DNA of 27,190 nucleotides, from the NCBI GenBank assembly GCA_001579985.1, contig LRSR01011236.1:1-27190 (forward strand), in the 5' to 3' direction. Shown here piece after piece: positions 1-9,637 of the stretch. This DNA is from Hypsibius dujardini. Lineage: Eukaryota; Tardigrada; Eutardigrada; Parachela; Hypsibiidae. Position 1 is the stretch's first letter. Every line of letters starts with the position of its first letter. The translations under genes and the position numbers were made by a program. Below the pieces are notes generated by a model. It worked only from the letters and a program-made list of their open reading frames with translations. It made no database searches and was not told the origin of the DNA.

Positions 1-29
1 TTCTTTTTTAGAACGATTTCACGAATTAC

Positions 30-705
30 AATTGAGTATGCCTGTCTTATATCGAGAAGGGCAGGTTTATCCTGTTGCGATTCACTCGTTAAACTCAAAA
101 GACAATTAGAATTTTTAATTGGAAGGCAAATTCATCATCCATACTTAAGCGTAGTTAATTACTGCTAACTAGACAGTTAAACTCACTGCAGTGAAATTGA
201 TAAAACTGTGTTTCTATTCGACGTTTGGATTGATCACTATGGAGTGGAGCTTTATCAAGCGATTACTAATCACGTTTTCTTCAAAACGTTTTTCAAAAAC
301 TCAATTCGGTTTGTGACGAAGCAATACCTCACTTAAGTTTGAAGAACACTTGCCAGACACTCCTTAATCCGCTGGCTGATATTCAAAGGGGGCCGGTTAT
401 TTTGACTGACAAAAGCGAAAACAAGATCAGTACTTTCTCGGCGCGACAGCAGAGATCAGTCTGATAGACTTAGTGGAATAAGACGCTCCGAGCTTTGAGC
501 ATTCTGCTTCTCCGTAAATGTTCCGTTTTCAATTATTTTATTATTAACCTTGAACATCAATTTCAAGTTTGCGCTCAGTTTTGACATTTCCAAAAGCGAC
601 AACTACAAGCTCCTTCAGCTATACCAGGCCCCAAATAAACGTTGTTTATTTTGTTCCCTATCGCTTGGGTAGCTGATGACCGATTTAGATTTTCCAATTT
701 TTGTT
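30..705 (+). repeat. Dispersed repeat, copy 1
   Basis: This stretch aligns in order along its whole length with 4440-5065, in the same orientation. Shared landmarks include CCTGTCTTATATC, GTTGCGATTCACTCGTTAAA, ACTGCAGTGAAAT, GGCATTCTGCTT-like and TTGCTTGGGTAGCTGATG-like blocks. The copies are clearly diverged, with many substitutions and small indels. I see no terminal inverted repeats and no conserved reading frame, so the element class is unknown. It could be a non-autonomous transposon or an old segmental duplication. The ends are approximate, and the repeat may continue left of the window. Confidence 0.8.
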
Positions 706-881
706 GGTAGCAAAAGATAGATTACCTTTTAGTTTATGCGAGAGCGAACTACTCCTGGAACAGTCCGTTTGGTCTCTGTGTCAACGTTTTTTATCATTTT
801 TTTTATCTTATTTTATTATTTATTTAGGTGCTGCTATTGCTCACCTCGGGGGTTGCACACGTTCTTCCGGTCCCGCAGTAG

Positions 882-1176
882 CTGAGCCGCAACTGCATTT
901 GCTCCTCCTTCTGGCGCCCGGTCTGTGGGGTGGACGGAAAGGTCTACGGCAACAGCTGCGAGACAAAGTGTGCCGGCATGAGTTTGTTCTCGCAAGTAGA
1001 AACTCCCGTATAGTTATTATTGTCTCCGATTGGAACGGTTGGATAAGTTGTCTGAATTTTGCATCTAATACACACAGGTGCCACCTTATCTTTATAGGAG
1101 TGGAGTGTCTTTCACCACTGGACCCTGCCCCCCCCCCGCCGACCAATCCCAGCAGTTCACCAGCCTTCTCCGTTGA
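882..1176 (+). CDS. Kazal-type protease inhibitor, partial (possibly a pseudogene)
   Basis: Two exons encode a single Kazal domain: 882-995 and 1078-1176 (stop TGA 1174-1176), joined in phase 0 by an 82-bp GT-AG intron. Exon one carries C-I-C, then PVCGVDG, then Y-G-N-S-C and C-x3-C, which is the classic Kazal core. The sixth cysteine comes from exon two in the context FTTGPCPPP. This resembles the FTTGRCPVP end of the two-domain Kazal protein at 6644-7539, so the two are probably paralogues. Kazal proteins are secreted inhibitors of serine proteases. The 5' part is unresolved: a hydrophobic signal-like stretch lies in frame just upstream (828-878, after a T-rich acceptor) but is separated from the domain by TAG at 879-881. 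Either the acceptor is the TAG itself (exon from 882) or the gene is broken. No first exon was found. Confidence 0.5.
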
Positions 1177-2245
1177 AGGCCATTGTCTGGACGTTTTTTT
1201 CGTTCGCTAATACGGCTCATTGTTCTGGACGACACTTCCGTCTAGTCCAGAAGTCAGAAGCCAAAATGTCAGCGTCAGATTATCGACATGAATGATATGT
1301 CTATACAGAGGTGTAATAGAATTTTTTTGCTGCGGGGGGAGGGGGGAGGGAGTTTTGCTTGTAAATAAAAATAAAATTTGAAGGCGCAAGCCGAGTTCGA
1401 ATAAAAAATACCGAAAAATACGGCTAGCCCCACCCCTTCTTTTTGTGGGGCAATCACAACTCTTTTCCATTGTGCTGATAAAAAGATAAACAACTTCCCC
1501 CCCCCCCAATTAGTTTGCTAGGGGCATGTGCCCAGAGTCGTCGTCCCACTGTGTCTATGTGCCTCTCTATGTGGTTTAGTTGCCAGCATCTCCTAAGACA
1601 ACTGATCAGTAAGATCGAGAAAATGGGACCCACAATGTCTTGGAGCCAAGAAGTGGATGGATAAAATAACCATCTTTCAAGCGAGCCTTGAACACACGAT
1701 CGAGCATCAGCTGTCCCCATTAAAAATGCCGTACAAGTTACGCACAACAAAGTATTGATTGAATTTTTTTATTGCTTTACCCACCGATGCTGTCTGCTAT
1801 CTGCTGCCCGATTCTGTTAATTCGCATTCGCGATATATTATTCCCAACCTGAACTGCAACCCTTCCTTTTAAATCCAACGAGGCAAAGCCTTCTGGAAAG
1901 TTTATTCCGGATTGATTGAAGTGGGGCAAATCTTTTCCCAATTTAGCCTTTGATTGCGTACCTGCATTTCCTTCTAATTACTTCGCCTAGGTATATATAA
2001 TTCAACGACAACGGCTACCGCAATTTGCATCAGACGATTTTCCCATTATCCCTATTTTAATATTCTCCTTCCAGTCAGAGCAAGCGTCTTTCACCTTTCC
2101 TCCACCATCAAACCTGCTGGTGTCTCTCCTCACCAAAACCATGAACTCAATACTTCCCACTGCTTCTGTAATGGAACTGGGTTTAGCGAAGGACCGAATT
2201 AGAACCAGAACCGGACCAGTAGTTGAAACCGATTGTCGTCTTTAG
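1177..2245. other. No gene recognised
   Basis: This stretch holds homopurine/homopyrimidine runs (G-rich at 1334-1350, a run of C at 1497-1507) and a TATATATAA at 1992-2000. The latter could be a core promoter, but no initiating exon could be tied to it. Short ORFs on both strands have no recognisable domain. The upstream exons (TM1-TM3) expected for the receptor at 2246 were looked for here and not found. Confidence 0.5.
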
Positions 2246-3205
2246 GTACCAAAGGCATCTAGCGATCCGCTGGAGGATCGGCGCCACGTCAGCCGCCCTA
2301 CTGTGGGTGCACGGCTGGTACCTTCCGTTCAGTATCCTCAACATGGTCACACCCATAACCCTGCGTAGGACATGTGACACGTCGGTGTACCCCACGTATC
2401 GCACGGTGATGTACGCCATGATAGCGTACATGCCGCAAGCACTGACCCTTGGGAGCTACCCGTTCTTGCTGACGTTTCTGGGGCGACGGAGGATCAAGCG
2501 GCTACGCGTGAAACGGGCTCGAGTGGAATGCTTAATTCAAAAAGCGACCCCGTTACATGTATTTGTGATTAAATAATAACGCATTTTAGGTTTGATAATA
2601 CACTGAATAAATTCTAATACCATCGGTTAAATTTATTTAAATATAATCTTTTTTTTATTTATACGTTTTTAAAACGAACGTCACGTTGTCAGCATTTCAA
2701 GTAAGATTTTAAATGAAATATTCTAAATCAAAAGTAAATTTAGTTTTTGAAACTAAAAATAATTTGCTGCTAAATATTCATCTCCATTTTCATAATTTCC
2801 ATGGTAATACAAATATTTTTTATTTAAAGTTCCAGTTTTGAGCCATGTAAAGTATTTTTAATTAATGATAATTAACACTAGTTGCAGGCACCGCCGGGAG
2901 CGAAGAGTGAGGTTAATGCGGCCCAGGTCCTGAAACGAACTATCGCCAAAGCGGAAGGTTCAAACAATCGGCTTACAGTGTATCTGTTGTTGCTGAAACT
3001 GACGACACATGTCTTTGGCATCGTACCGATGGCGTTATTCATGGTTTCGGCGGGCAATCGTCAACCTCCGCCGCGGTGTAACTTTGATGCCATGCATTTC
3101 TCGACCCACTTCTCAATGGTGGCTCAGCTGGTGGAGCCCTTCATCTACCTGGCCACCATGACCGACCTACGCAAGGAGTTTCTCGCACTTTCGCGTTTCA
3201 CTTAA
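2246..3205 (+). CDS. Class-A (rhodopsin-like) GPCR, 3' part: TM4-TM7
   Basis: Two exons encode the second half of a seven-helix receptor. Exon one starts at 2246 after the acceptor GTCTTTAG. Its first complete codon is Tyr, followed by QRHLAIRW, so the intron appears to split the DRY motif after Asp-Arg. It then gives TM4 (GATSAALLWVHGW), a loop with one Cys (LRRTC), TM5 (MAYMP-like, with a basic GRRRIKRLR end). Exon two runs 2888-3205 in phase 0 and gives TM6 (LTVYLLLLK..GIVP), TM7 (LVEPFIY), a short tail and TAA. The donor is ambiguous: GTGAAA at 2508 or GTATTT at 2559, both phase 0. The CWxP motif is GIVP and NPxxY is EPFIY, so this is a divergent receptor; peptide versus other ligand cannot be told. 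Exons for TM1-TM3 are missing from the visible upstream 2.2 kb, so it may be truncated or have a very long intron. Confidence 0.62.
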
Positions 3206-3254
3206 TGTTTCGTGTGGTGTAGGATGCCAAGTTACATTTTCCACTTGACCTTTG

Positions 3255-3303
3255 CCACTTTTGCTACTTTTGTTACTTTCGTTACTTTTGTCACTTTTGT
3301 CAC
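3255..3303 (+). repeat. 9-bp microsatellite
   Basis: About five and a half tandem copies of a 9-bp unit close to CCACTTTTG / TTACTTTTG lie 50 bp after the receptor stop codon, presumably in its 3' UTR. Confidence 0.75.
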
Positions 3304-4439
3304 ACTTCACTCTACAGTACTGTATATTGCCTCCCTACCTGTTTGTGCCGTGATCGCCCAATATGTCCTAATGTGGGCATGATGTCCTAATGCATTCGTA
3401 GTAAGCTCTTCGCCTCCAGTTGACCATATGTTCATATTTAATTAGTGCTGACACTTACCGTGCTCGTATGAATACATATACATGTACCGGTACATCTGGC
3501 ATAATGCTACGCTTTGCTTTTTACTGCATCAAGCTTGCATATCGAATTCTGGTTGTTTTCAAGCACAGGTCACAAACTGGACAAAACATAAATGAAAGGG
3601 ATACGAAGAAGGGCCTTCTCTAGTAACCACTTTTTGGATCCTATTTTTTTGGAGCCACAACTTCAGTACACTGGACCTTTCCTATACTAGGGCATTAAAG
3701 TGTACCTTTCGGACCTAGTAAAAATTCAATTTCGATTTGATCGGCGTCAGTGAAATATTTTTTGGGTTTAAGGGGCGAGGTTATGGTCAATTGTTTAAAG
3801 CTACGCTGTTATTTCCAGTCTTCTTTGCAAACGTAAAATTGACTCCGCCCCCTGGTCTCTCATAGCTATTTTGCCCATGCCAATTGACTGCAAATTGAAT
3901 TTGGGACGGGATGGCGGCCAGAACAGTTTATCTCAATGTGTAGGCAAGTCCTACTATACTGGAAAGTCCTTATATAGTCCTTTTTCAGTGGATAGAAATG
4001 ATTCACCCTCGACGTACGGCAAGACATGCTAAGGGCAGGGGCGTACGACCTTTTTATATCTTCCCCTCTCCTCATCAAAGCAGACGTCATTTGGGGACAC
4101 TCCCTTCTTATCCACGACTCGGACGGGTGCTCATTACCGCGAAATAGTGAAGCAGGCGCCCGGTCCCTTCTGTCTTGGATCAAGCACTTCAACTACAGTG
4201 TACCAGCTTATTCATACTGTTGATTAATGATCATGACTTCTCCAAAACTGTTTGCAAATGTCGACTTTCGCTCGACTTAGTCCCGTTACGCAACAGTACT
4301 CAGACTTTTTAGGCATAATCCTTAGGATGATACTCGCTAATCCATAACCGCTAGCTGACATTGAGGCATTGGTACTGTAATCTGTCTTTATGCAAGAGGC
4401 AAGCAAAACAGTTCTTTTTATAGCAAATTTTCCCATAAT
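3304..4439. other. No gene recognised; weak inverted repeat
   Basis: No domain or splice-consistent gene was seen. A weak inverted pair (around 3674-3700 and 3945-3980, sharing GGAC-TTTCC-TATA-TAGG-like sequence) may mark a decayed ~300-bp inverted-repeat element. Short ORFs on both strands look random. Confidence 0.4.
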
Positions 4440-5065
4440 GCAATCGGATATTCCTGTCTTATATCAAGAAGGGCAGATTTAAGCTGTTGCGATTCACTCG
4501 TTAAACACAAGAGACGATTGAGTTTTTAATTCAAAGGCGAGTCTGTTGCATCCCTATACTTTGCGTGATCAATTGCTGCTTGACAAATAAATTTACTGCA
4601 GTGAAATGGCTAAAACAGTGTTTCAATTTTACATTTGGGTTAATCAATCTCAGAACTAGCTTAATCAAGTGATTACTCTTCACCTTTTCTTCGAAACCTC
4701 TCTCCACTTGACTCGCCTTGGTTCCTGATATCAAAGAGAGAACAATTATTTTGTCTGACAAACCAGACAAAATGAACAGTATTTTACAAGCGCGATAGCA
4801 TGGATAACACAGTAGAATGAGTGGAATAATACACTCCTTGTTTGGGCATTCTGCTTGCATTGCAATTTTCGCTCTTCGCTTTTCAATTTTTGTGTTACTA
4901 ACGTTAGAAATCAAAAATAAGAATTTGCGCTCAGTTTGATAGTTGCGAAAGCGACATCTTCAAGTTCGCAAAGATACCAAACCCCAAGTGAATGGTATCT
5001 GACATTTTGTCTCTATTGCTTGGGTAGCTGATGCAAGATTTAGATTTTTCAAATTTGCGGGTTGA
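4440..5065 (+). repeat. Dispersed repeat, copy 2
   Basis: This is the second copy of the element at 30-705, in the same orientation and collinear over its full length. The two copies enclose the partial Kazal gene and the GPCR fragment. Copy 2 contains a 127-codon open frame on the minus strand that is not preserved in copy 1, which argues against coding. Confidence 0.8.
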
Positions 5066-5556
5066 ACAACATAAATAAAGTGAATAACAAGCAGGTCGCC
5101 CGATGAATGAAAATATACATTGCTATTTCAGTTTCTTTTTCTTGAGGGCTAAGTTAGACGGTCTATAAGGCTTTTGTTTAATTACTGAAAAAATTGACAT
5201 TTGCATCGGCATGATTCGACAGCTGAAGGGGTGATGAAATGGGAATGAGGCTGCTGAGTGGGCCTGAGAATTCAACACAATCTGGTATGGAACAATTGAT
5301 GACGGCTGATCACTCTTTTGAATGAGTGGCGGTTTAGAGCTATCAGTATCTCTGAAACGGCCAACGTTGCAAAAACAAATCACTGCTCCCTCCACCCCCG
5401 ACCCAAATGGTCATTCCACAATCGTAAAGTGGAAGGATCTTGAGGTATTTGGGCCTGTCACGTACATGTTAAAGATCCACCCCCACCCCTCGACGCCGGG
5501 TCGATGAATGGTCAACGTGTTTACTACCCTTACAAAACGCTAGTCATCCCATCCCA
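5066..5556. other. No gene recognised
   Basis: Nothing assignable was seen. Two overlapping short ORFs on opposite strands (5123-5395 and 5322-5507) lack domains, signal sequences or plausible splice partners. Confidence 0.4.
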
Positions 5557-6145
5557 GCAAGGGCTCGTTTAGGGTCCTTACAAATCAGAACTAGGACCCC
5601 TCATAGTAGGGTTAGGGGTGGACAAAGGGGCGAAATGCATTTTATCAAGATTGAGTTTAAACTTCGGCCTCTTGTCCCTGACATATTGAAACTTCTGGGG
5701 GTGTGAGGGTATGATTTCCAAGGGATTTCAGAACGTGTTTAAAACATCCGCTTTGAGTTTTACCCCAACAAACCCCGAATCAAACGAAAAACGATGTAGG
5801 GACCTGACTTTCAAGGCCCCCTGTGATTTCAAAAGATTTTCAGGAACTTCAGCTTTTCTATCAAATTTGGATTGTTCTTGAATGTTTTGCACTTCGTATT
5901 GGTAGTTACTAATATTGAGCTTGTAATATACTCTAATATAAATTCAATCGAAAAACAGGTTTTTTAACTGTTCTGAAATCCCTGGGGCCTTGGAAATCTT
6001 ACCCCCAGTTTCAAAATCATCAGAAACATAGGCAAAATGTTGGGTTTCAAAATGAAAAAAATGCATTTTACCCCTTTGCCCACCCCCTGGACCTGCCATA
6101 AGGGGTCCTGGTTCCGAACTGTAAAGAACCTAAACGAGCCCTTGC
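5557..6145. mobile_element. Fold-back (long inverted-repeat) element
   Basis: The left arm (about 5557-5755) and right arm (about 5955-6145) are reverse complements over about 200 bp with moderate divergence. Both outer ends read GCAAGGGCTCGTTTAGG inward, and both arms share GACCCC, GGGCAAAGGGG-like, AAATGCATTTT and GATTTCCAAGG / GGGATTTCAGAAC blocks. The ~200-bp centre is unique and non-coding. ATCCCA just left and ATCCAA just right of the element could be a target-site duplication. There is no transposase, so it is a non-autonomous fold-back element or MITE of unassigned superfamily. Confidence 0.8.
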
Positions 6146-6643
6146 ATCCAAGTCGATATAAATTCGCCCCAACGTCGTGGACCCTGCGATATACTCTGCC
6201 TGCGCAAGGTAATTCCAAGTTTCATATCACAATCAAGCACAGTTCTCCAAATTAAACAGCGGCATCCCTTTCATCTACATTGGACTACTTGTTTTTCGGC
6301 CTTCATCCGATCCCCTGGTATCAATTCTCAATGTAGATTAAGACTGAAAAAGTAACAATGCAGCATGGTATCAGGGCCTTAGACCGCGAAGACATTGTTC
6401 CAATGTGTGCGCCAACTATTGACTGATTCTAAGGCCATACTAAATCCATAAATTAACTGATAAATCCGTGGAAATCTTCGATTAGGACGAGTGAAAATTT
6501 CAGCATCTATAATCCGCAACTAAATATAACGATTCTTCTGTAACTACGAATTTCCCCGACACCTCCACCATTATTGTTCTCAGAAGCCGCCGCAAGTTGA
6601 TAATATTATAGCGTCTTCAACACTCTGGCAATATATACGGAAT
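6146..6643. other. Upstream region of the two-Kazal gene
   Basis: No gene was seen. TATATA at about 6632-6637 lies only a few bases before the start codon, too close to act as a normal TATA box for this ATG unless the leader is extremely short. The promoter was not located. Confidence 0.4.
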
Positions 6644-7539
6644 ATGGCTTCATCAACCATGATTGCTCTTTTGGCTATGGTCGTAACCTTGGCTACTCGT
6701 AAGTACAGCACATGAAAAAGAGTGTCCTCATCTTGGGATGCTTAAAGTAAACCAAACTAAATTGAACCAGAACTAATCTAAAACTGTCAGTGGACTATTG
6801 CTTAGTTTGATTCTGTAACTTCTCAAAAAAAAGTCAATCAACATTTGGAGTCACTAAAAAGTTGATTAAGTCGGAGTACGAAATTAGTCAATTAATTTTG
6901 TCAAAAACTAAACTGAAAGGTGTATTCTTTACAATACTAAACTTAACCCTTAATTAGATGGCTAATTTTAATTTTTATCAACCTTATCCGCATCCATATG
7001 ATGTTAACGCACTTTTGCTTCCAAACTGACAATAGGTGCCTCGGCTGAATCCCACGTGATGTGCGCCGCGGTTTACGACCCGGTCTGCGGTCAGAACGGA
7101 CAGACTTATGGCAGTGCCTGTAACGCTGCCATTGTCCGTAAGTCCAATTCCTTCGCTAGAGGTCCCACGATTACATGTTATTTTTGACACTTATTTTTTT
7201 ATCTGCATGGGCAGACGTCCAGATTGCCCATCAAGGAGCCTGCATAAGCATTCCACTGCCTCGCCCGACTGCGCCAGTTGCTCCAGGACCGACGACTCAA
7301 CGACCACGTTGCGTCTGCCTGTCGATGTTGGTGATGCTCGTTTGCGGAGAAGACGGAAAAACCCACACAAGTCCTTGCCGTGCCCGCTGCGCTGGTTAGT
7401 TACATGCTTTGCAAGATAACACATGTACTGTACATACATGTAGACTTTATCTGTGTAACTTGAAGAAAAACCTAATGATCGCTTTGTTGTAGGAAATACA
7501 AATTTCACCACTGGCCGCTGCCCCGTCCCGTTGAACTAA
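6644..7539 (+). CDS. Secreted two-domain Kazal-type serine protease inhibitor
   Basis: Four exons (6644-6698, 7036-7137, 7215-7394, 7493-7539) join in phase to a 127-aa protein with GT-AG introns. Residues 1-19 form a signal peptide (hydrophobic core ALLAMVVTLA, then RASA), so the product is exported. Kazal domain 1 spans about 28-62 with DPVCG and Q-T-Y-G-S-A-C, but has only four cysteines (C28, C36, C47, C62). The first and fifth Kazal cysteines, normally bonded together, are replaced by V26 and I51. A Pro/Thr-rich linker (66-83) leads to domain 2 (85-122), which has all six cysteines: C85, C87, C96, C107, C111, C122. It has one N-glycosylation sequon, N116-F-T. Kazal domains block serine proteases through a loop just after the second cysteine; the target protease cannot be predicted. 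Exon boundaries differ from domain boundaries. The intact frame and signal peptide argue for a live gene. Confidence 0.88.
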
Positions 7540-7544
7540 ATAAA
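7539..7544 (+). terminator. Poly(A) signal AATAAA overlapping the stop codon
   Basis: AATAAA begins at the last A of the TAA stop of the two-Kazal gene. If used, the 3' UTR would be only about 15-30 nt. Confidence 0.6.
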
Positions 7545-8613
7545 TTGAGCGTTTCTGTTCCTTGTAGTGGAATGCTTTTAACTATGCGAGTACCGGGCAG
7601 CATACACATGTGCTGGATTTACCGGTCACTTTCGACATTTCGTGCGAATTTCGGATTGTTTTGTTCACGGGTTTTTTGCGTTGATATTTTCAAAGCATCT
7701 AAATATCCTTGCGGAAAGTAGTCGTCAACCCAAACAAATTTATTGTCCGCCTGCCCCGAACATTTGAGGAAAGCGATGGGTTATCCAGTAGGTTCCATTT
7801 AATTGGAATTACTCAATACTTGAATGAAGAAATTTGTTTGGAGATCCGACCTCCAAAATGAGTTCTTCCACAGTGTGCAGTTTGGAAATCATTTGATTTT
7901 TGCTTTCGTAGCTTTGTATCCTCACTCATTGCATGGTAGGATAGCGTTTGTAGTGGGATGTAATTCGCGAAACAGCAAAAACTATTGCAGCGCTAGTGCT
8001 GACCTAAATTCAGTCGCCTTGGTTCCTATCCCAAAACTGTTTACCTTCTTCTGCGCAGTCATTGGCTTCCGTTTCAGTAGAAGCATTTTCCATTTCGATA
8101 GAAGCATTGGCAAATATACTTTTCAAAACACAAGTGCAATTTGCTCAACCGTCTGATTGTGGAGACAGTATGGGCACGAAGTCCGCCAAGGTGCTGCTTG
8201 TTTCTAAATTCGAAAGCGTCATCGCCAAGCAATTTGAATTTGCGATTATGCTCGCAAATTTTTGAATGATTTTGCCATTGTCAATAAAAAGCCCGTGGAT
8301 TCCCTTTTGATATCTTTCAGGTTTTGAGAAATGGAGCGCCACAGGAGAAAAAAATGAGCAGATGAACTTGGGTTCTTCCCGGACACGGAATTCAACTTTG
8401 ACCCGTGTTGCTTCTGCTCTCCGAAATTTGTTGTGATACATTTTCGGAAGGGTTGACGACCGAAGGTTCTTTCAGCTGTTTTAGATTTCAGGATAGTTCT
8501 GAATCAAAGGAATCACAGAGAGAATGAGGTGATCTACAGAATCTGAAAGCTATTCACTGTGTCTTTCTCGAGTTGATTTTTATACTCTACCGCACTGACT
8601 TTCTGAATAATTA
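7545..8613. other. No gene recognised
   Basis: Overlapping ORFs (7824-8156 and 8062-8265 on +, 8145-8441 on -) show no domain or convincing codon pattern. Short inverted stretches such as GTAGAAGCATTTTCCATTTC / ATAGAAGCATT suggest decayed repeats, but nothing can be assigned. Confidence 0.4.
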
Positions 8614-9364
8614 CAGGGTCCACCGCAATCGTTTATTCAACTTTGAATGGATCTCTAAATTTTACTGTTACTCAAGTCCCTTGAATTCTTTCAATTGTAT
8701 ATGCCTGGTGAGCTGACTGTCATACAAATTTGAGTTTTTATAAAACTCAATGAACATTTTTAGGTTCACCCCTTTTTTATGAAGTTGGCACTTTTGAACC
8801 GGTCAAGTTCGGCCAAAATCTGGTCGTTCTCTTCAATTATATATATTTTTAATCACGTTTCACAAAAAATGGCTTAGTTCATCTGGTTAACAAATTAAAG
8901 GATTCCACTAAACTATGTGCCTTCGTTTTTTTCACGGAATCGTCAATTTTTAGAAAACAAATATTTGCCGCCCAACCAGTGAGTTGTCCCATATAAATTT
9001 TAGAATCATTTAGTGCAACTACTCTCCCCTTCACTTCCGAGTTTGACCACACGAAGCAAGCTCTTATTTCTACTTATACCCTACTTTTGCTTGCTTGGTG
9101 GGTTGGCACTGCGTTCACAGTCTGTAAAATGGCAAAATGCCATGTCAATTCAATCAGAAATCAATTTACACAGTAGTAAAAAATAGCGTTTCTCACTTGG
9201 CAAACCCCAGAAGCTCGCCACCATAAGTTTTCATAATCTGCTGGTTGCAACATGATCTGAACTATATCCAACATAAGTTTTTGATAATTATGATTATGGA
9301 AACCAGTACACACGGTTTCGATCGTAACCCTGCAAAGTTGAGTAAATGTTCTTGGTGAAACCTG
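8614..9364 (+). mobile_element. MITE copy A (TA-flanked, Tc1/mariner-like)
   Basis: This 751-bp element is flanked by TA on both sides (8612-8613 and 9365-9366). It has ~33-bp imperfect terminal inverted repeats that start CAGGGTCCACC and contain ACTCAACTTTG or TTCAACTTTG. It is homologous to 15561-16328 (inverted) and 25553-26094. There is no transposase, so it is a non-autonomous element; the TA duplication points to the Tc1/mariner superfamily. It lies 274 bp downstream of the minus-strand SNTX-galectin-GTPase stop codon. Confidence 0.85.
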
Positions 9365-9637
9365 TACTGTTCCGTAACTCAACTGAGGATAAACCACTAG
9401 TAAACGTAAATAGAAAACATAATTTCGTACCACGATCTGTAAACAGAAACCTTTAATTTTCAATCTGCAGAATATTGTGTTGCCTTAATGCCGTTACATG
9501 AGTACGTACGCAATGTTAAGTAGGTGCAAAAGCATTTATCTTTGACTGCGCGCTCGTGCTCTTATCCTGCCAGCTAGAACCAAAACTGAAAATTTGGTCT
9601 CATTCTCCGGTAAAACAAAAATTACTACTAAAAATTG
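9365..9637 (-). other. Presumed 3' UTR and flank of the SNTX-galectin-GTPase gene
   Basis: This segment lies between the stop codon at 9638-9640 and MITE copy A. A reverse-strand ATTAAA (TTTAAT on + near 9452) is the only poly(A)-like signal noticed. No other feature was seen. Confidence 0.35.

Noticed and set aside
701-1210. 169-codon ORF over the Kazal region
   Set aside because: It is in a different frame from the cysteine-spaced Kazal reading and reads through the intron; a shadow.
2141-2245. ATG at 2141 as the first exon of the GPCR
   Set aside because: Its frame does not match, and no donor gives the phase needed at 2246. It encodes no transmembrane helix.
4531-4914. 127-codon minus-strand ORF
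   Set aside because: It lies in repeat copy 2 and is not preserved in copy 1. No domain.
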